The position numbers and the translations under genes were made by a program. Positions 31,992-42,770 of a DNA stretch of 64,000 nt are shown in pieces; position 1 is the stretch's first letter, and the number at the start of each line of letters is the position of its first letter. The notes under the pieces are model-generated. The model saw nothing but the letters and a program-made list of their open reading frames with translations. It was not told the origin of the DNA and made no database searches. Origin of the DNA: Litchfieldia stipae (GTDB lineage Bacteria > Bacillota > Bacilli > Bacillales > Bacillaceae_L); contig NZ_JACYHA010000005.1 of assembly GCF_014837155.1 (NCBI RefSeq), positions 62,001-126,000 of the forward strand. The letters are read 5' to 3'.

Positions 31992-32020
31992 ATTATATAA
32001 CATTGAAAATTTTGTGACAA
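31992..32020 (-). promoter_or_regulatory. Sigma-A promoter of lcfA
   Basis: TTGTCA (32015-32020) and a perfect TATAAT (31992-31997) with a 17-base spacer; start expected near 31985. No FadR palindrome is present here. Confidence 0.85.
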
Positions 32021-32065
32021 TTAATAATTACATGGTTTCCTAAATTAGTACAGGCTATAAATATA

Positions 32066-32101
32066 AAAATAGCCTGACTGAATGAGTTACAGCCAGACTA
32101 T
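32066..32101 (-). terminator. Terminator after yshE and the small peptide gene
   Basis: Eleven-bp stem TAGTCTGGCTG / CAGTCAGGCTA (two G-U pairs) followed by TTTTTATA on the minus strand. It ends the zapA-cvpA-polX-mutS2-yshE direction of transcription. Confidence 0.85.
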
Positions 32102-32108
32102 TACTTAG

Positions 32109-32192
32109 TTACGTAAAAAATACTAAATAAATAATACCGATAATAATAAATCCCGCACAACAACCAATTAATACTTTTGCCAATGTTTCCAT
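32109..32192 (-). CDS. Small (27-residue) hydrophobic membrane peptide
   Basis: An ATG directly abuts the yshE stop codon (TAA-ATG), opening a 27-codon frame METLAKVLIGCC onward that is almost wholly hydrophobic after residue 5. It has one predicted membrane helix and ends VFFT. It lies between yshE and the shared terminator, implying translational coupling. I do not recognise it; a membrane peptide cooperating with the DUF350 protein is an inference from position only. Confidence 0.55.
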   Translation of the reverse strand: METLAKVLIGCCAGFIIIGIIYLVFFT

Positions 32193-32600
32193 TTATCCAA
32201 TCCCACCACCAATGACAAATGAGAGGCCGATTGAAATAATCATAGAAATCAAACCTACTGCACGATTGTCTTTTTCGATTTCTTCATCAATTTTAAATTT
32301 TGGTGTTAGAAATTCAAAAATGAAATAGGCTGTTAGCAGTAAAAGAAATCCAAACATCCCCCAAGCCATCATTTCTAATAATGTGTCATGATTGCTGATG
32401 GAATAGTGAAAGATATTTGCCATGCCAAATATCTTTCCACCTGTTGCCATTGCTACAGCCATATTCCCATTTTTAATTTCATCCCAATTACGATACTTAG
32501 TTACAAGTTCAAATATAGCTAAAGATACAATAATACATAGGACAACAACACTAAAATAGGCAGCAGTTTGTATAAATTCATTTTCCCAAAAACCAGTCAT
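32193..32600 (-). CDS. yshE: DUF350 membrane protein YshE
   Basis: A 135-residue integral membrane protein, with the start placed at ATG 32598-32600 after GGGGGAT; a GTG five codons upstream lacks a ribosome site. It has about four hydrophobic segments and the DUF350 core KNGNMAVAMATGGKIFGMAN (about residues 43-62), also EKDNRAVGLIS. The function is unknown. It directly follows mutS2 as in B. subtilis and is followed without a gap by a 27-codon frame. Confidence 0.87.
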   Translation of the reverse strand: MTGFWENEFIQTAAYFSVVVLCIIVSLAIFELVTKYRNWDEIKNGNMAVAMATGGKIFGMANIFHYSISNHDTLLEMMAWGMFGFLLLLTAYFIFEFLTPKFKIDEEIEKDNRAVGLISMIISIGLSFVIGGGIG

Positions 32601-32615
32601 AAGGATATCCCCCAC

Positions 32616-34976
32616 TTATTTCAATTCAACAACCGTAACTCCAGTTCCGCCTTCACCCGCTTCACCGAAACGAGCTGATTTAATTGAACGGTGTTTTTTC
32701 AAATATTCTTGAACACCTTGTCTTAGTGCACCAGTACCTTTTCCATGAATAATAGAAACTCTAGGATAGCCTGCTAATAATGCATCATCAATGTATTTCT
32801 CCACTCGTACCAGTGCATCTTCAAAACGTTCACCACGTAAATCAAGCTCAAGCCCAACATGATAATCTCTTCCCTTGATTGTAGCAAGTGGTTTTGTTTC
32901 AACTGGCTTTGGTCTACTTACATACTCAATGTCTTTTTCTTTGACCTTCATCTTCATGATACCCATTTGAACCTGCCATTCGTTACTTCCTACCTTTTCA
33001 ATAAGATGACCTTTTTGGTTAAAGCTTATCACCTTCACCTCATCACCAGGGAGTAACTCTTTCTTAACCTGTTTAGTCACAGGTTGATTCTGCTTTGATT
33101 TTTGTAAAGTTGGAATGGCTTTTTCAAGTCGTTTTCTCGCATCAATCAACTCATGCTCTTTTACTCCAGCACGCTGACTAAGCTGCATCCTTCTCAAATC
33201 TTTGATAATTTCTTCTGCTTCTACAGCTGCTTTTTCGATTGTTTCAGCTGCTTTTTTCTCAGCCTTTTCATAAAGCTTGTCACGTTCTTGATTGAATTCT
33301 ATAATCTGAGCTTGAAGTTCTTGATGAAGCTGTTCAGAATCCCTTCGAATACGGTCAGCTTCTTCTAATTCCTCTTCTGCTTGTTTTCGTGTTTGTTCCA
33401 ATGAAGCAATCATGTTTTCCACTGTATTACTTTCTGTACTTACATGATTACGAGCTTGTTCAATCACTTCATTCTTTAAGCCTAGCCTTTTGGAAATTTC
33501 AAAAGCATTACTTCTTCCTGGAACACCGATTAGTAATCGATAAGTTGGACTTAGTGTCTCCACATTAAATTCTACGCTTGCATTTATGACACCTTCACGA
33601 TTATATCCGTATGCCTTTAATTCTGGATAATGTGTGGTTGCAATGACAATCGCACCTCGATTATACACTTCATCCAAAATAGAAATTGCAAGTGCTGCTC
33701 CCTCTTGAGGGTCTGTTCCAGCACCAAGCTCATCAAATAACACTAAGCTCTCATGATCCACTGAATTAATGATATCAACGATGTTAACCATATGAGATGA
33801 AAACGTACTTAAGCTTTGCTCAATTGATTGTTCATCACCAATATCAGCATATACATACTTGAAGACCGCCATTTCAGACCCATCTAGAGCAGGAATTTGC
33901 AGCCCAGATTGTGCCATCAGAGTGAAAAGCCCTACGGTTTTAAGCGTAACTGTTTTACCTCCAGTATTCGGGCCCGTAATGACAATTGAGCGATAATCCT
34001 TGCCAATTTCAATACTGTTTGGAACCACTTCTGTTGGATCAATGAGAGGATGCCTTGCTTTATCAAGTCTTATATACCCTTGATCATTCATTCTTGGCTT
34101 TGATGCTTTTATTTTTTGACTATAACCTGCTTTAGTAAACATAAAATCTAAATCAGCAAGTACTCGTACATTTTCTAATAATTCTTGTCCAAATTCTGCG
34201 ACATAGACAGATAATTCTTGGAGAATTCGTTCAATTTCCTGCTTTTCTCGAACCTTTGCCTCTGATAATTGATTATTCAAATCAACCACTGATTGAGGCT
34301 CGATAAATAACGTAGCTCCTGATGAAGATTGATCATGAACAATTCCACCATAAGTACTGCGATACTCCTGTTTAACAGGAAGAACATATCGATCGTTTCG
34401 AATCGTGATGATCGCATCTGATAACGTCTTTTGAGCTGATGAAGAACGTATCATATTTTCGAGTTTTTCACGAATTCTTGATTCACTTGTACGTAAACTT
34501 TGACGAATAGAACGTAGCTTTTCACTCGCTCCATCTAAGACATCACCATTATCATCTATACAAAACTTAATTTTCTGCTCTACTTCAAATAATGGAGCAA
34601 TGAAGCTTGCAAATTCATCTAAAATGGGAATTTCAATCCCATCTTCAACCATTGTTTCAATAAACTTCTTCATTTGCCTTCCAGAATAAATCGTTGAAGC
34701 GATATCTAATAGCTCATGTGTTCCAAGTATACTACCTATCATTGATCTTTTTACACCTGCACGAATATCCGTTAAGCCTCCTAGGGGTACATTCCCTTTT
34801 AGTCGAAGGACTTTCACTGCCTCATCCGTTTGCTCTTGTAAGAGGAGTACCTCTTCATAATCTGTAGAAGGCAAGAGCTGTTCCACTCTTTCTCTTCCTA
34901 GTGAGGATGCAACATGCTTACTAAGCTGTTCTTTCACTTTATTAAATTCCAATACATTTAATACCCGTTGTTGCAT
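32616..34976 (-). CDS. mutS2: MutS2 (Smr-domain MutS paralogue)
   Basis: ATPase linked to recombination control and, in B. subtilis, to splitting of collided ribosomes. The 786-residue protein has a clamp/lever domain, Walker [14 protein letters not shown] (about 335), Walker [14 protein letters not shown], a long coiled coil (about 515-640), and a C-terminal Smr domain with LDLRGERF (about 708) and HGKGTG (about 743). It follows polX by 43 bases, so co-transcription is likely. Confidence 0.96.
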   Translation of the reverse strand: MQQRVLNVLEFNKVKEQLSKHVASSLGRERVEQLLPSTDYEEVLLLQEQTDEAVKVLRLKGNVPLGGLTDIRAGVKRSMIGSILGTHELLDIASTIYSGRQMKKFIETMVEDGIEIPILDEFASFIAPLFEVEQKIKFCIDDNGDVLDGASEKLRSIRQSLRTSESRIREKLENMIRSSSAQKTLSDAIITIRNDRYVLPVKQEYRSTYGGIVHDQSSSGATLFIEPQSVVDLNNQLSEAKVREKQEIERILQELSVYVAEFGQELLENVRVLADLDFMFTKAGYSQKIKASKPRMNDQGYIRLDKARHPLIDPTEVVPNSIEIGKDYRSIVITGPNTGGKTVTLKTVGLFTLMAQSGLQIPALDGSEMAVFKYVYADIGDEQSIEQSLSTFSSHMVNIVDIINSVDHESLVLFDELGAGTDPQEGAALAISILDEVYNRGAIVIATTHYPELKAYGYNREGVINASVEFNVETLSPTYRLLIGVPGRSNAFEISKRLGLKNEVIEQARNHVSTESNTVENMIASLEQTRKQAEEELEEADRIRRDSEQLHQELQAQIIEFNQERDKLYEKAEKKAAETIEKAAVEAEEIIKDLRRMQLSQRAGVKEHELIDARKRLEKAIPTLQKSKQNQPVTKQVKKELLPGDEVKVISFNQKGHLIEKVGSNEWQVQMGIMKMKVKEKDIEYVSRPKPVETKPLATIKGRDYHVGLELDLRGERFEDALVRVEKYIDDALLAGYPRVSIIHGKGTGALRQGVQEYLKKHRSIKSARFGEAGEGGTGVTVVELK

Positions 34977-35019
34977 GTAGAGAAACCCCTTTCTGTAACT
35001 TTCTTATTTATGAGGGCTT

Positions 35020-36735
35020 TTACTTACGATTTAAATACGCAATTAAGTCTTCCGTTTCCCATGTATTCATAACTTGTTCCTTTTTAACCCAGCCTTTTTT
35101 TGCTGTTGAGATGCCATATTTCATATGGTCTAACATCTCTATATTATGTGCATCTGTATTTATTACAATCTTTACACCCGCATCTGCTGCTTTTCTAATA
35201 TATTCAGCTGACAAGTCTAATCGGTGCGGATTTGCATTTAATTCAAGAGCTGTATTTGTTTCCTTAGCAAGTGAGATTAATAAATCAATATCAACGTCAT
35301 AACCGTCTCGTCTACCAATGATTCTCCCTGTTGGATGCGCAATGATATCAACGTGCAAATTCTCTAACGCTGTCTTTAGTCGACTCATGATTTTCTCGCG
35401 TGAATGAGAGAAGCTTGAATGAATCGATGCAATAACAATATCCATTTCTGCGATGACCTCATCATCATAATCCAATGTACCATCAGGAAGGATGTCCATT
35501 TCTACTCCTGATAGAATTGTAATATCATCATATTTCTCATTTAATCGAGCGATTTCTTTCTTTTGTTGTAGCAATCTTTCAGGTGTCAGACCATTTGCCA
35601 CTCGTAAATATTGAGAATGGTCAGTGATCGCCATAAATTTATAGCCTTTTTGGCGACATTGCTCGACCATTTCTTCAATTGAAAAAGCACCATCACTCCA
35701 GGTTGAGTGCATATGAAGATCGCCTCTTATATCTGATAGCTCGATAAGACCACTTTCAGTAGAGAATAATTCCACTTCTGTCCCATCTTCTCTAAGCTCT
35801 GGTGGAATAAATGGTAGGTTGAAATACTGATAAAATTCCTCTTCCGTTTCAAACGTATAAATTTCATTGGTTTCTAAGTTCTCAACACCATATTCACTGA
35901 TTTTTTCACCACGTTCTTTGGCGAGCTGTCTCATTCTCACATTATGGTCCTTGCTTCCTGTGAAATGATGAAGGGTTGTGATAAACTCATGAGGCTTCAC
36001 TAGTCTGAAGTCTACTGAGACATCATATAGGTATTCTAGTTCCAAAGACACCTTCGTTTCACCACTAGCAATAATATTCTTCACTTGTGGAAGGGCTAGC
36101 AACTGATCTCTCACCTTTAAAGGCTCATTTGTGCTTATAATAAAATCTAAATCCTTAATCGTTTCACGCATTCTTCGAAGACTTCCAGCTCGTGAAAATT
36201 GCATGATACCCTCCATTTTCTCTACTGCCTGTTCAATCACTAGCGCTAAATCTAGCATCATGGCAATTGGTAACCGCTCTGGTCTGTTTCCAACCTCTTC
36301 AATCGCAGCTAAGATTTTCTCTTCTGTCTTCTTTCCAAACCCTGCTAGATGCTGTACTTTGTTTTCAACACATGCCTTCTTTAAGGATTCAAGATCAACT
36401 ACTTCAAGCTCTTTATATAGCTTCGCGATCTTCTTTCCACCAAGACCTTGGAGCTTGAGCAGCGGAATTAACCCTTCTGGCACTTCTTGTTTAAGCTCCT
36501 CAAGCACAGTTGAGGTTTCAGTGTTTATGTACTCCTCAATCACAGAAGCAGTCCCTTTTCCAATTCCAGATAATTTCGTAAAATCATCAATAGCACTAAG
36601 ACTTCGATCATCATTTTCTAATGCAGCTGCAGCCTTTCGAAAGGCTGATATTTTAAAAGGGTTGTCCCCTTTAAGTTCCATATATATCGCAATTGTCTCT
36701 AAAAGCTTAATCACATCTTTTTTATTAATCTCCAT
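35020..36735 (-). CDS. polX: DNA polymerase/3'-5' exonuclease PolX
   Basis: Bacterial family X polymerase for gap filling in base-excision repair. The start is ATG 36733-36735 after AAAGGAAG, giving 571 residues. It has N-terminal helix-hairpin-helix repeats (SGIGKGTASVIEEYI, GLGGKKIAKLYKEL, GFGKKTEEKI), the polymerase aspartates in KDLDFII, and a C-terminal PHP domain starting GDLHMHSTWSDGAFS (about 340) that carries the exonuclease. It lies between cvpA and mutS2. Confidence 0.96.
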   Translation of the reverse strand: MEINKKDVIKLLETIAIYMELKGDNPFKISAFRKAAAALENDDRSLSAIDDFTKLSGIGKGTASVIEEYINTETSTVLEELKQEVPEGLIPLLKLQGLGGKKIAKLYKELEVVDLESLKKACVENKVQHLAGFGKKTEEKILAAIEEVGNRPERLPIAMMLDLALVIEQAVEKMEGIMQFSRAGSLRRMRETIKDLDFIISTNEPLKVRDQLLALPQVKNIIASGETKVSLELEYLYDVSVDFRLVKPHEFITTLHHFTGSKDHNVRMRQLAKERGEKISEYGVENLETNEIYTFETEEEFYQYFNLPFIPPELREDGTEVELFSTESGLIELSDIRGDLHMHSTWSDGAFSIEEMVEQCRQKGYKFMAITDHSQYLRVANGLTPERLLQQKKEIARLNEKYDDITILSGVEMDILPDGTLDYDDEVIAEMDIVIASIHSSFSHSREKIMSRLKTALENLHVDIIAHPTGRIIGRRDGYDVDIDLLISLAKETNTALELNANPHRLDLSAEYIRKAADAGVKIVINTDAHNIEMLDHMKYGISTAKKGWVKKEQVMNTWETEDLIAYLNRK

Positions 36736-36809
36736 TAAAAACACTTCCTTTACTACCTACGATTCACTAGTTAAAATGATACAGATTTTTTTCATTTTGT
36801 ACAAACGAG

Positions 36810-36895
36810 AAAAAAGCTGTCCATTAAGTGACCTTACACCATGTTCATCTCTAGAGGTGAATTGATGCGAGGCACTTTTGCGTCGGACAGCTTTA
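36810..36895 (-). terminator. Elaborate hairpin between cvpA and polX
   Basis: The outer stem AAAGCTGTCC (36885-36894) / GGACAGCTTT (36813-36822) is perfect and ends in six T on the minus strand. Inside are a second stem AAGTGCCT / AGGTCACTT (one bulge) and a third TTCACC / GGTGTAA. The element begins at the cvpA stop codon. It is much larger than a usual terminator and may be a structured RNA or attenuator as well. Confidence 0.7.
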
Positions 36896-37435
36896 TTGTG
36901 CTAAATGGGCAAACCATAAATCTTTTATTTTCCCTGAGAAGATAGGAGTATGCTGCACTATTGCTTTTGCCATAGATGAATCACTAATGGATGTTTGAAC
37001 TGCTTCTATTGGCATTAATGCACCAATATATAGCAAAACAAAAATCACAAGATACACCTCAACAAACCCTAATACACCACCGGCCCAACCATTAATCTGT
37101 TTTAGAAGTGGCAATTGTGCTAAGAAATCTAGCATTGAACCGAATATTTGCATGATTATCTTTGTCGCAAAGAATAGAATAGCAAAAGCGATTGCTCGAT
37201 AATAAGCAGCTTCCATATCAGTGATTTCCATTAAAAATTCAAGTGGTGGCACACCTGATAATTCTGGATATGGGATCCATAGTGTTAATTTTGGTGCTAA
37301 ATCATCCACATACATATAAGCTACGATAAATGCAACAATAAACCCAGTCAGGTGAACAATTTGAAGTATGAACCCCCTCTTAAGTCCAACTAAAAAACCC
37401 ATCACAAGGATGATTATTAATAATATATTAAGCAT
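36893..37435 (-). CDS. yshB: CvpA-family membrane protein YshB
   Basis: A 180-residue integral membrane protein with four hydrophobic segments and the CvpA opening [17 protein letters not shown] followed by [14 protein letters not shown]. The family is named for colicin V production, but its role in Bacillus is unknown. Its start overlaps the zapA end by 8 bases, so it is translationally coupled to the division gene. Confidence 0.88.
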   Translation of the reverse strand: MLNILLIIILVMGFLVGLKRGFILQIVHLTGFIVAFIVAYMYVDDLAPKLTLWIPYPELSGVPPLEFLMEITDMEAAYYRAIAFAILFFATKIIMQIFGSMLDFLAQLPLLKQINGWAGGVLGFVEVYLVIFVLLYIGALMPIEAVQTSISDSSMAKAIVQHTPIFSGKIKDLWFAHLAQ

Positions 37436-37718
37436 TGTTCGTCCAATCCTTTTCTTTTTCTAAATAATATTTTAGCTCTTTTTCAACCAGCTCATAGTCT
37501 TCTTTTAATTTTAAATATTCGTGAACGACATTAACAGCCGTTAGAACAGCTAGCTTATTTATATCTAAATATGGATTTTTTGCACCAATGTCACGCATTT
37601 TGTCATCGACCATTGAAGCCACTAGACGAATATGACTTGTACTCTCGGTGCCGACAATTGAATATTGTTGTCCATATATATCAACGGTTGTTCTAGTTTT
37701 TGATGGTTGTTGTGACAA
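37428..37718 (-). CDS. zapA: Cell-division protein ZapA
   Basis: Promotes FtsZ assembly and Z-ring bundling. The start is set at TTG 37716-37718, because the only ribosome site (GGAGG, 37727-37731) sits 8 bases before it and inside the longer ATG frame. This gives 96 residues. It has the [14 protein letters not shown] strand and [19 protein letters not shown], then a C-terminal coiled coil. It overlaps yshB. Confidence 0.92.
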   Translation of the reverse strand: MSQQPSKTRTTVDIYGQQYSIVGTESTSHIRLVASMVDDKMRDIGAKNPYLDINKLAVLTAVNVVHEYLKLKEDYELVEKELKYYLEKEKDWTNNA

Positions 37719-37914
37719 CGCTTTTGCCTCCATTCATCTGTTAAAAGAAATTCAGTCATTAACAGATTCATTAAACTTTTATTTTAATGGTTACATGATA
37801 AAATTAATTCTATGATACCTAATTTTAAAATCTATCCATAATGATAACATGAACCATCGTATTATGGAAAGATATCTAGACATTAGTTATGATAGAAAGT
37901 AAGATTTTTTATTT

Positions 37915-38067
37915 GGTTGTTTTCTCAAGGTTTGTTGATTTAAGATTACAAAGTAGTTTCTAGCAGTCTGAATACACGCAAGACTTCCGTGGGATGCGTG
38001 AATCCCCACAGGACGCGGAGTGTATTCAGGCTGCGGCTTTAAATACAACATATATAAGAAAACATCC
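37915..38067 (-). repeat. Dispersed repeat, copy 6 (inverted orientation)
   Basis: The reverse-oriented copy starts GGTTGTTTTCTCAAGG and passes through TCTAGCAGTCTGAATACAC, CTTCCGTGGGATGCGTG / CCCCACAGGACGCGG and GTGTATTCAGGCTGCGG, ending AAGAAAACATCC. Its ends are eroded but it is near full length at about 153 bp. It lies in the divergent zapA/rnhC gap; the remaining upstream 180 bases show no other feature. Confidence 0.88.
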
Positions 38068-38097
38068 TTTTATTTTAACCTTTAGGAGTTGTTATGA

Positions 38098-39045
38098 TTG
38101 TCAAATAGCGTACTTAAAGTGGACTCTAGTGTAATGAAGAAACTGGAAACACATTATTCTCAGTATAAAGTTGATAAACTCCCCCCTGGCAGTATCTTTG
38201 TTGCAAAATTACCCTCCTGTACAATTACTGCTTATAAATCAGGAAAAGTACTTTTCCAAGGAGGTGCCGCCCAAGTAGAAGCAAGTAAATGGGGAGCTTC
38301 TGAAAGTACTAATCCTGCGGCCTCAGGTGTAAAATCAACTGCAAAACCTAAAGCTCAGCATGGTTATGCCCCTCCAAAGGATATCGCCGAACTCTCCATC
38401 ATCGGATCAGATGAAGTGGGTACAGGTGATTATTTCGGACCAATGACCGTTGTTGCCTCATATGTATCCAAAGATAAGATTCCTTTGTTAAAGGAATTAG
38501 GGGTAAAGGACTCTAAGAATTTGAATGATACACAAATATGTGAAATTGCAAAAGACATTATTGAGGTCATCCCATACAGCTTACTCATTCTACATAACCC
38601 TAAGTATAATCAACTTCAAAGCAGTGGAATGACACAAGGGAAAATCAAAGCACTATTACACAATCAAGCCATCAATCATTTATTTGATAAAATAGCTCCA
38701 ACACAGCCAGATGGCATTCTAATTGACCAATTCGCAGAGCCTGGTGTTTACTTCAGACATCTTCAAGATCAAAAGAGAGTCATCAAGGAAAATGTCTATT
38801 TCAGTACAAAGGCTGAGGGCGTACACTTATCTGTTGCGGCATCATCAATTATCGCTCGTTACGCGTTTGTAAAACAGTTTGAAAAGCTTAGTAATAAAGC
38901 TGGGATGACATTACCAAAAGGGGCGGGTGCACAGGTTGATGTGGCAGCTGCTAAATTAATTAAAAAGCTCGGGGTTGAAGCATTAGGGGAATTTACAAAA
39001 CTTCACTTTGCCAATACAGAAAAAGCAAAAAAACTCATGAAATGA
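38098..39045 (+). CDS. rnhC: Ribonuclease HIII
   Basis: Removes RNA from RNA/DNA hybrids, including R-loops and RNA primers. The 315-residue protein has an N-terminal TBP-like substrate-binding domain (about 1-85) and the catalytic type 2 core with GSDEVGTGDYFGP (about 101-113), GILIDQFAEPG and SVAASSIIARYAF. It starts at TTG 38098-38100 after AGGAG; an ATG four bases earlier opens only a 4-codon frame. It is a rare plus-strand gene, flanked on both sides by repeat copies. Confidence 0.94.
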   Translation: MSNSVLKVDSSVMKKLETHYSQYKVDKLPPGSIFVAKLPSCTITAYKSGKVLFQGGAAQVEASKWGASESTNPAASGVKSTAKPKAQHGYAPPKDIAELSIIGSDEVGTGDYFGPMTVVASYVSKDKIPLLKELGVKDSKNLNDTQICEIAKDIIEVIPYSLLILHNPKYNQLQSSGMTQGKIKALLHNQAINHLFDKIAPTQPDGILIDQFAEPGVYFRHLQDQKRVIKENVYFSTKAEGVHLSVAASSIIARYAFVKQFEKLSNKAGMTLPKGAGAQVDVAAAKLIKKLGVEALGEFTKLHFANTEKAKKLMK

Positions 39046-39050
39046 TAAAA

Positions 39051-39197
39051 AGCATTTTAGTATAAATTGTTGCTTTAAATATCCGCGTCCTGTGGGGGCC
39101 CACGCATCCCACGGGAGTCTCCGTGTATTCAGTCTGCTAGAAACTTCACTTTCAATTAATTAACATCTAAACCACAACAAACTTTGAGAAAATAGCA
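39051..39197 (+). repeat. Dispersed repeat, copy 7 (left core arm deleted)
   Basis: Left end ATTTTAGTATAAATTGTTGC, then directly the inner hairpin CGCGTCCTGTGGGGG / CCCACGGGAGTC, the right core arm GTGTATTCAGTCTGCTAG and right end CTTTGAGAAAATAGC. The segment that normally holds CAGCCTGAATACACTC is missing. It lies between the convergent rnhC and pheT. Confidence 0.88.
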
Positions 39198-39204
39198 TAA
39201 TCAA

Positions 39205-39235
39205 AAGCTGCCTAAACAATAGGCAGCTTGATTTT
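39205..39235. terminator. Bidirectional terminator between rnhC and pheT
   Basis: Perfect 10-bp stem AAGCTGCCTA / TAGGCAGCTT with a 5-base loop. TTGATT follows on the minus strand and GATTTTAATT on the plus strand, right at the pheT stop. Confidence 0.8.
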
Positions 39236-39237
39236 AA

Positions 39238-41652
39238 TTATGAACGTAAGCTCGCTCCGAATTTTTCTTCGACAACGGCTAATACTTTCCCATGTGCTTT
39301 TGTTACTTCTTCATCTGTTAATGTACGTTCTGGATCTTCGTAACGTAATGAATAGGCAACAGATTTCTTCCCTTCTTCCATACGTTCACCTTCATATAGA
39401 TCAAAGATTGATACATCCTTAAGTAGCTTGCCACCAGCTTCAACAATGGCTTGTTTAATTTCACCAGCAGCAATCGTTTTATCAACTACTAATGCAATAT
39501 CACGCGTCATTGATGGGAAACGTGGAATACTTGAATAAGTGACATCTTCAACCTTTGCACCAAGCAATTGTTCTAATGATAGTTCATATACATACGTTTC
39601 ATTTAAATCTAGCTCTTTTTGAACGGTTGGATGCACTTGACCAACGAAACCGATCTCAGTCCCATCTAATAATACGTGAGCTGTACGACCTGGGTGCATT
39701 CCCTCAATCTTAGCTTGCTTATAAGAAATTCGCTTTTGTAATCCTAATAAATCAAAGACTCCATCAAGCACACCCTTGATCACATAGAAATCAACTGCTT
39801 TCTTCTCACCCTGCCATAGATTTGATTGCCATAGACCAGTAGCTGCTCCTGCAAGATGCTCTTTTTCAGTTGGAAGCTTATTCTCTCCGTTTGAAACGAA
39901 TACAGAACCAATTTCATAGACTGAAATATGATCTACTTTACGAGCAATATTGTGTGATAGTACCTCTAATAGGTGTGGAATAATACTTAATCGTAGAACA
40001 CTACGCTCTTCACTCATTGGCATAGACAGCTTAATTGGCTCAGCTGTTTCAAGAGCATATTGGTTCACTTTACTACTGCTTGTAAGTGAATACGTTACAG
40101 CTTGATAAGAACCAGTACCTTCTAGGTAACGACGAATAGATCGTCGCTTAGCTTGATAGTCAGATAATTTCCCAGGGAAAGTTTGCCCAACTGGTAAAGT
40201 TGTTGGTAGGTTATCATAGCCATATAAACGTGCAACTTCTTCAATTAAGTCCTCTTCTATCGTGATATCTCCACGTCTTGTAGGAACTGTAACAGTAAAT
40301 GTTTCATTGTCTACTACTGATTCAAATTGAAGTTTTGAGAAAATAGCTGACACTTCATCCGCTGAAATACTTGTACCTAACACCTTATTAATACGTTCTA
40401 ATGTAATTGTTACTTTTGCCGGTTCCATTGCTAGTGTATCAACCTCAACTACACCGTCAAGAACTTCTCCACCTGCATAACGAACCATTAGCTCAGCTGC
40501 ACGATCAGCTGCTTCACGCGTTCTATTCGGATCAATTCCTTTTTCATAACGTGAGCTTGCTTCACTTCGTAATCCATGATCTTTTGAAGCCGTACGAATC
40601 GTTCCGCCTGTGAAGTAAGCTGATTCGATTAATACTGTCGTTGTATCTGATTGAACTTCAGAGTTTGCTCCACCCATTACCCCAGCAAGAGCTACTGGCT
40701 CTGTGCCATTCGTGATTACTAGATGATCTGGAGTTAATGTTCTTTCTGTATCATCTAAAGTTGTGATTTTTTCACCCGCTTTTGCACGGCGAACGAGAAT
40801 TTCCTTTGATCCTAGTCGATCATAGTCAAACGCATGTAATGGTTGACCATACTCAAGTAAAATGAAGTTTGTAATATCAACAACATTATTATGTGGACGG
40901 ATGCCTGCTGCCATTAAACGATTTTGTAGCCATAATGGTGATGGCGCAACTTTTACATTTTTCACGACACGAGCCACATATAATGGATTATCTTCACTTG
41001 CTTCAACTGATACTGAAATATAGTCTGAAGCTTTCTCAGCCACTGTAGATAATTCAATTGTTGGAAGCTTCACTTCCCTTCCCAAAATTGCGCCAACTTC
41101 ATATGCCACACCAAGCATACTTAACGCATCTGCTCTGTTCGGTGTAATGCTGAGCTCTAATACTTCATCGTCAAGATTTAATTGCACTAGTGCATCTGCT
41201 CCAGGCTCTACATCTGTTGGAAATACAAAGATTCCTTCTGAATATTCCTTTGATACAAGCTTAGATTCAATACCAAGTTCTTGAAGGGAACAAATCATAC
41301 CGTGGGATTCTTCACCACGAAGCTTTGCTTTTTTGATTTTGAAATTGCCAGGTAACACCGCGCCTACCTTTGCAACAACAACCTTTTGACCTTTATCAAC
41401 ATTTGCTGCGCCACAAATAATTTGCACAGGCTCTTCGTCACCAACGTCTACTAAACACTTGTTCAGCTTATCCGCATCAGGATGTTGTTCACGTTCAAGG
41501 ACATGACCAACGACCACATTTTTGATGCCCTCGCCTAAGACTTCAACACCTTCAACTTCAATTCCACTCTTTGTAATTAAATCAGCCAGCTCGCTCGCTG
41601 ATACTCCTGTCAAATCGACATATTCACTAAGCCATTTATATGATACAAACAT
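39238..41652 (-). CDS. pheT: Phenylalanyl-tRNA synthetase beta subunit
   Basis: Structural and tRNA-binding subunit of the alpha2-beta2 enzyme; its B3/B4 domain edits Tyr-tRNA. The 804-residue protein has, in order, an N-terminal OB-fold EMAP-type tRNA-binding domain (about 40-150), B3/B4 (about 210-400), B5, the catalytic-like core, and the C-terminal FDX-ACB anticodon domain (about 710-804, with [15 protein letters not shown]-like [15 protein letters not shown]). It follows pheS by 18 bases. Confidence 0.96.
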   Translation of the reverse strand: MFVSYKWLSEYVDLTGVSASELADLITKSGIEVEGVEVLGEGIKNVVVGHVLEREQHPDADKLNKCLVDVGDEEPVQIICGAANVDKGQKVVVAKVGAVLPGNFKIKKAKLRGEESHGMICSLQELGIESKLVSKEYSEGIFVFPTDVEPGADALVQLNLDDEVLELSITPNRADALSMLGVAYEVGAILGREVKLPTIELSTVAEKASDYISVSVEASEDNPLYVARVVKNVKVAPSPLWLQNRLMAAGIRPHNNVVDITNFILLEYGQPLHAFDYDRLGSKEILVRRAKAGEKITTLDDTERTLTPDHLVITNGTEPVALAGVMGGANSEVQSDTTTVLIESAYFTGGTIRTASKDHGLRSEASSRYEKGIDPNRTREAADRAAELMVRYAGGEVLDGVVEVDTLAMEPAKVTITLERINKVLGTSISADEVSAIFSKLQFESVVDNETFTVTVPTRRGDITIEEDLIEEVARLYGYDNLPTTLPVGQTFPGKLSDYQAKRRSIRRYLEGTGSYQAVTYSLTSSSKVNQYALETAEPIKLSMPMSEERSVLRLSIIPHLLEVLSHNIARKVDHISVYEIGSVFVSNGENKLPTEKEHLAGAATGLWQSNLWQGEKKAVDFYVIKGVLDGVFDLLGLQKRISYKQAKIEGMHPGRTAHVLLDGTEIGFVGQVHPTVQKELDLNETYVYELSLEQLLGAKVEDVTYSSIPRFPSMTRDIALVVDKTIAAGEIKQAIVEAGGKLLKDVSIFDLYEGERMEEGKKSVAYSLRYEDPERTLTDEEVTKAHGKVLAVVEEKFGASLRS

Positions 41653-41670
41653 GTAAAATCACCCTCCTTA

Positions 41671-42705
41671 TTACGCTCGTTTAAATTGTTGTACGAATCG
41701 AATGTCATTTGTATAGAAATGACGAATATCATCAATTCCATACTTCAGCATCGCAATACGCTCTGCTCCCATTCCGAAAGCAAATCCCGTATATTTCTTT
41801 GAATCAAATCCTGCCATCTCAAGAACATTTGGGTGAACCATTCCAGCACCTAGAATTTCAATCCAACCCGTTTTCTTACAGACATTACAGCCTTTTCCTC
41901 CACAGATAAAGCATGAGATATCCATTTCAACAGATGGCTCAGTAAATGGGAAGAAGCTAGGGCGCAAACGAATTTGTCGGTCTTCACCAAACATTTTCTT
42001 CGCGAATACCTCTAAAGTCCCCTTCAAATCACTCATTCTGATATTCTCATCAACGACTAAACCTTCAATTTGCATAAATTGATGTGAGTGTGTCGCATCA
42101 TCATTATCACGACGGTATACTTTACCTGGACAAATGATTTTTACTGGACCTTTCCCTTTATGTTGTTCCATTGTTCTTGCTTGAACTGGTGATGTATGCG
42201 TACGCAATAAGGTTTCTTCAGTTATATAGAACGAATCCTGCATATCACGAGCTGGATGTCCTTTCGGAAGATTCAACGCTTCAAAGTTATAATGATCTTC
42301 TTCTACTTCGAATCCTTCTGCAATTGAATAACCCATTCCTAAAAATAAATCTTCAATCTCTTCAATAACTGCTGTTAAGGGATGATGATTTCCAACCTTT
42401 ACAGGACGACCTGGTAAAGTTACATCAATTGTTTCAGAAGCTAATTGCTGTTCTACTGCAGCTGCTTCTAATTTCTCCTGCTTTTCTGTTAACACTTCAG
42501 TAATTTTTTCTCTTACGACATTAACTAGCGCTCCCATTTTTGGGCGTTCCTCCGCTGATAACTTACCCATTCCACGAAGAACCTCTGTTATCGGGCCTTT
42601 TTTCCCTAAATAAGCAACACGAATGTCATTTAGTTGTTTTAAATCCGTTGCTTCCTCAATCTTTGCAAGTGCTTCTCCTTGAAGCTCTTTTAAACGATCC
42701 TCCAT
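41671..42705 (-). CDS. pheS: Phenylalanyl-tRNA synthetase alpha subunit
   Basis: Catalytic subunit charging tRNA-Phe. The 344-residue protein has an N-terminal coiled coil (about 1-90), class II motif 2 in [19 protein letters not shown] and motif 3 in [18 protein letters not shown] CxxC-type cluster ([11 protein letters not shown]) lies in the insert before motif 3. It is behind a Phe-specific T-box. Confidence 0.96.
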   Translation of the reverse strand: MEDRLKELQGEALAKIEEATDLKQLNDIRVAYLGKKGPITEVLRGMGKLSAEERPKMGALVNVVREKITEVLTEKQEKLEAAAVEQQLASETIDVTLPGRPVKVGNHHPLTAVIEEIEDLFLGMGYSIAEGFEVEEDHYNFEALNLPKGHPARDMQDSFYITEETLLRTHTSPVQARTMEQHKGKGPVKIICPGKVYRRDNDDATHSHQFMQIEGLVVDENIRMSDLKGTLEVFAKKMFGEDRQIRLRPSFFPFTEPSVEMDISCFICGGKGCNVCKKTGWIEILGAGMVHPNVLEMAGFDSKKYTGFAFGMGAERIAMLKYGIDDIRHFYTNDIRFVQQFKRA

Positions 42706-42770
42706 CTTACATCCTCCTTAATTACTCATTATGTGATTCCTTACATATCCGCTAAAAACTTTTGGAAAAC

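Noticed and set aside
36131-36865. 244-codon plus-strand open frame opposite polX
   Set aside because: It lies antisense to a clear full-length PolX, has no ribosome site and its translation is a Ser/Phe/Ile-rich shadow with no family features.
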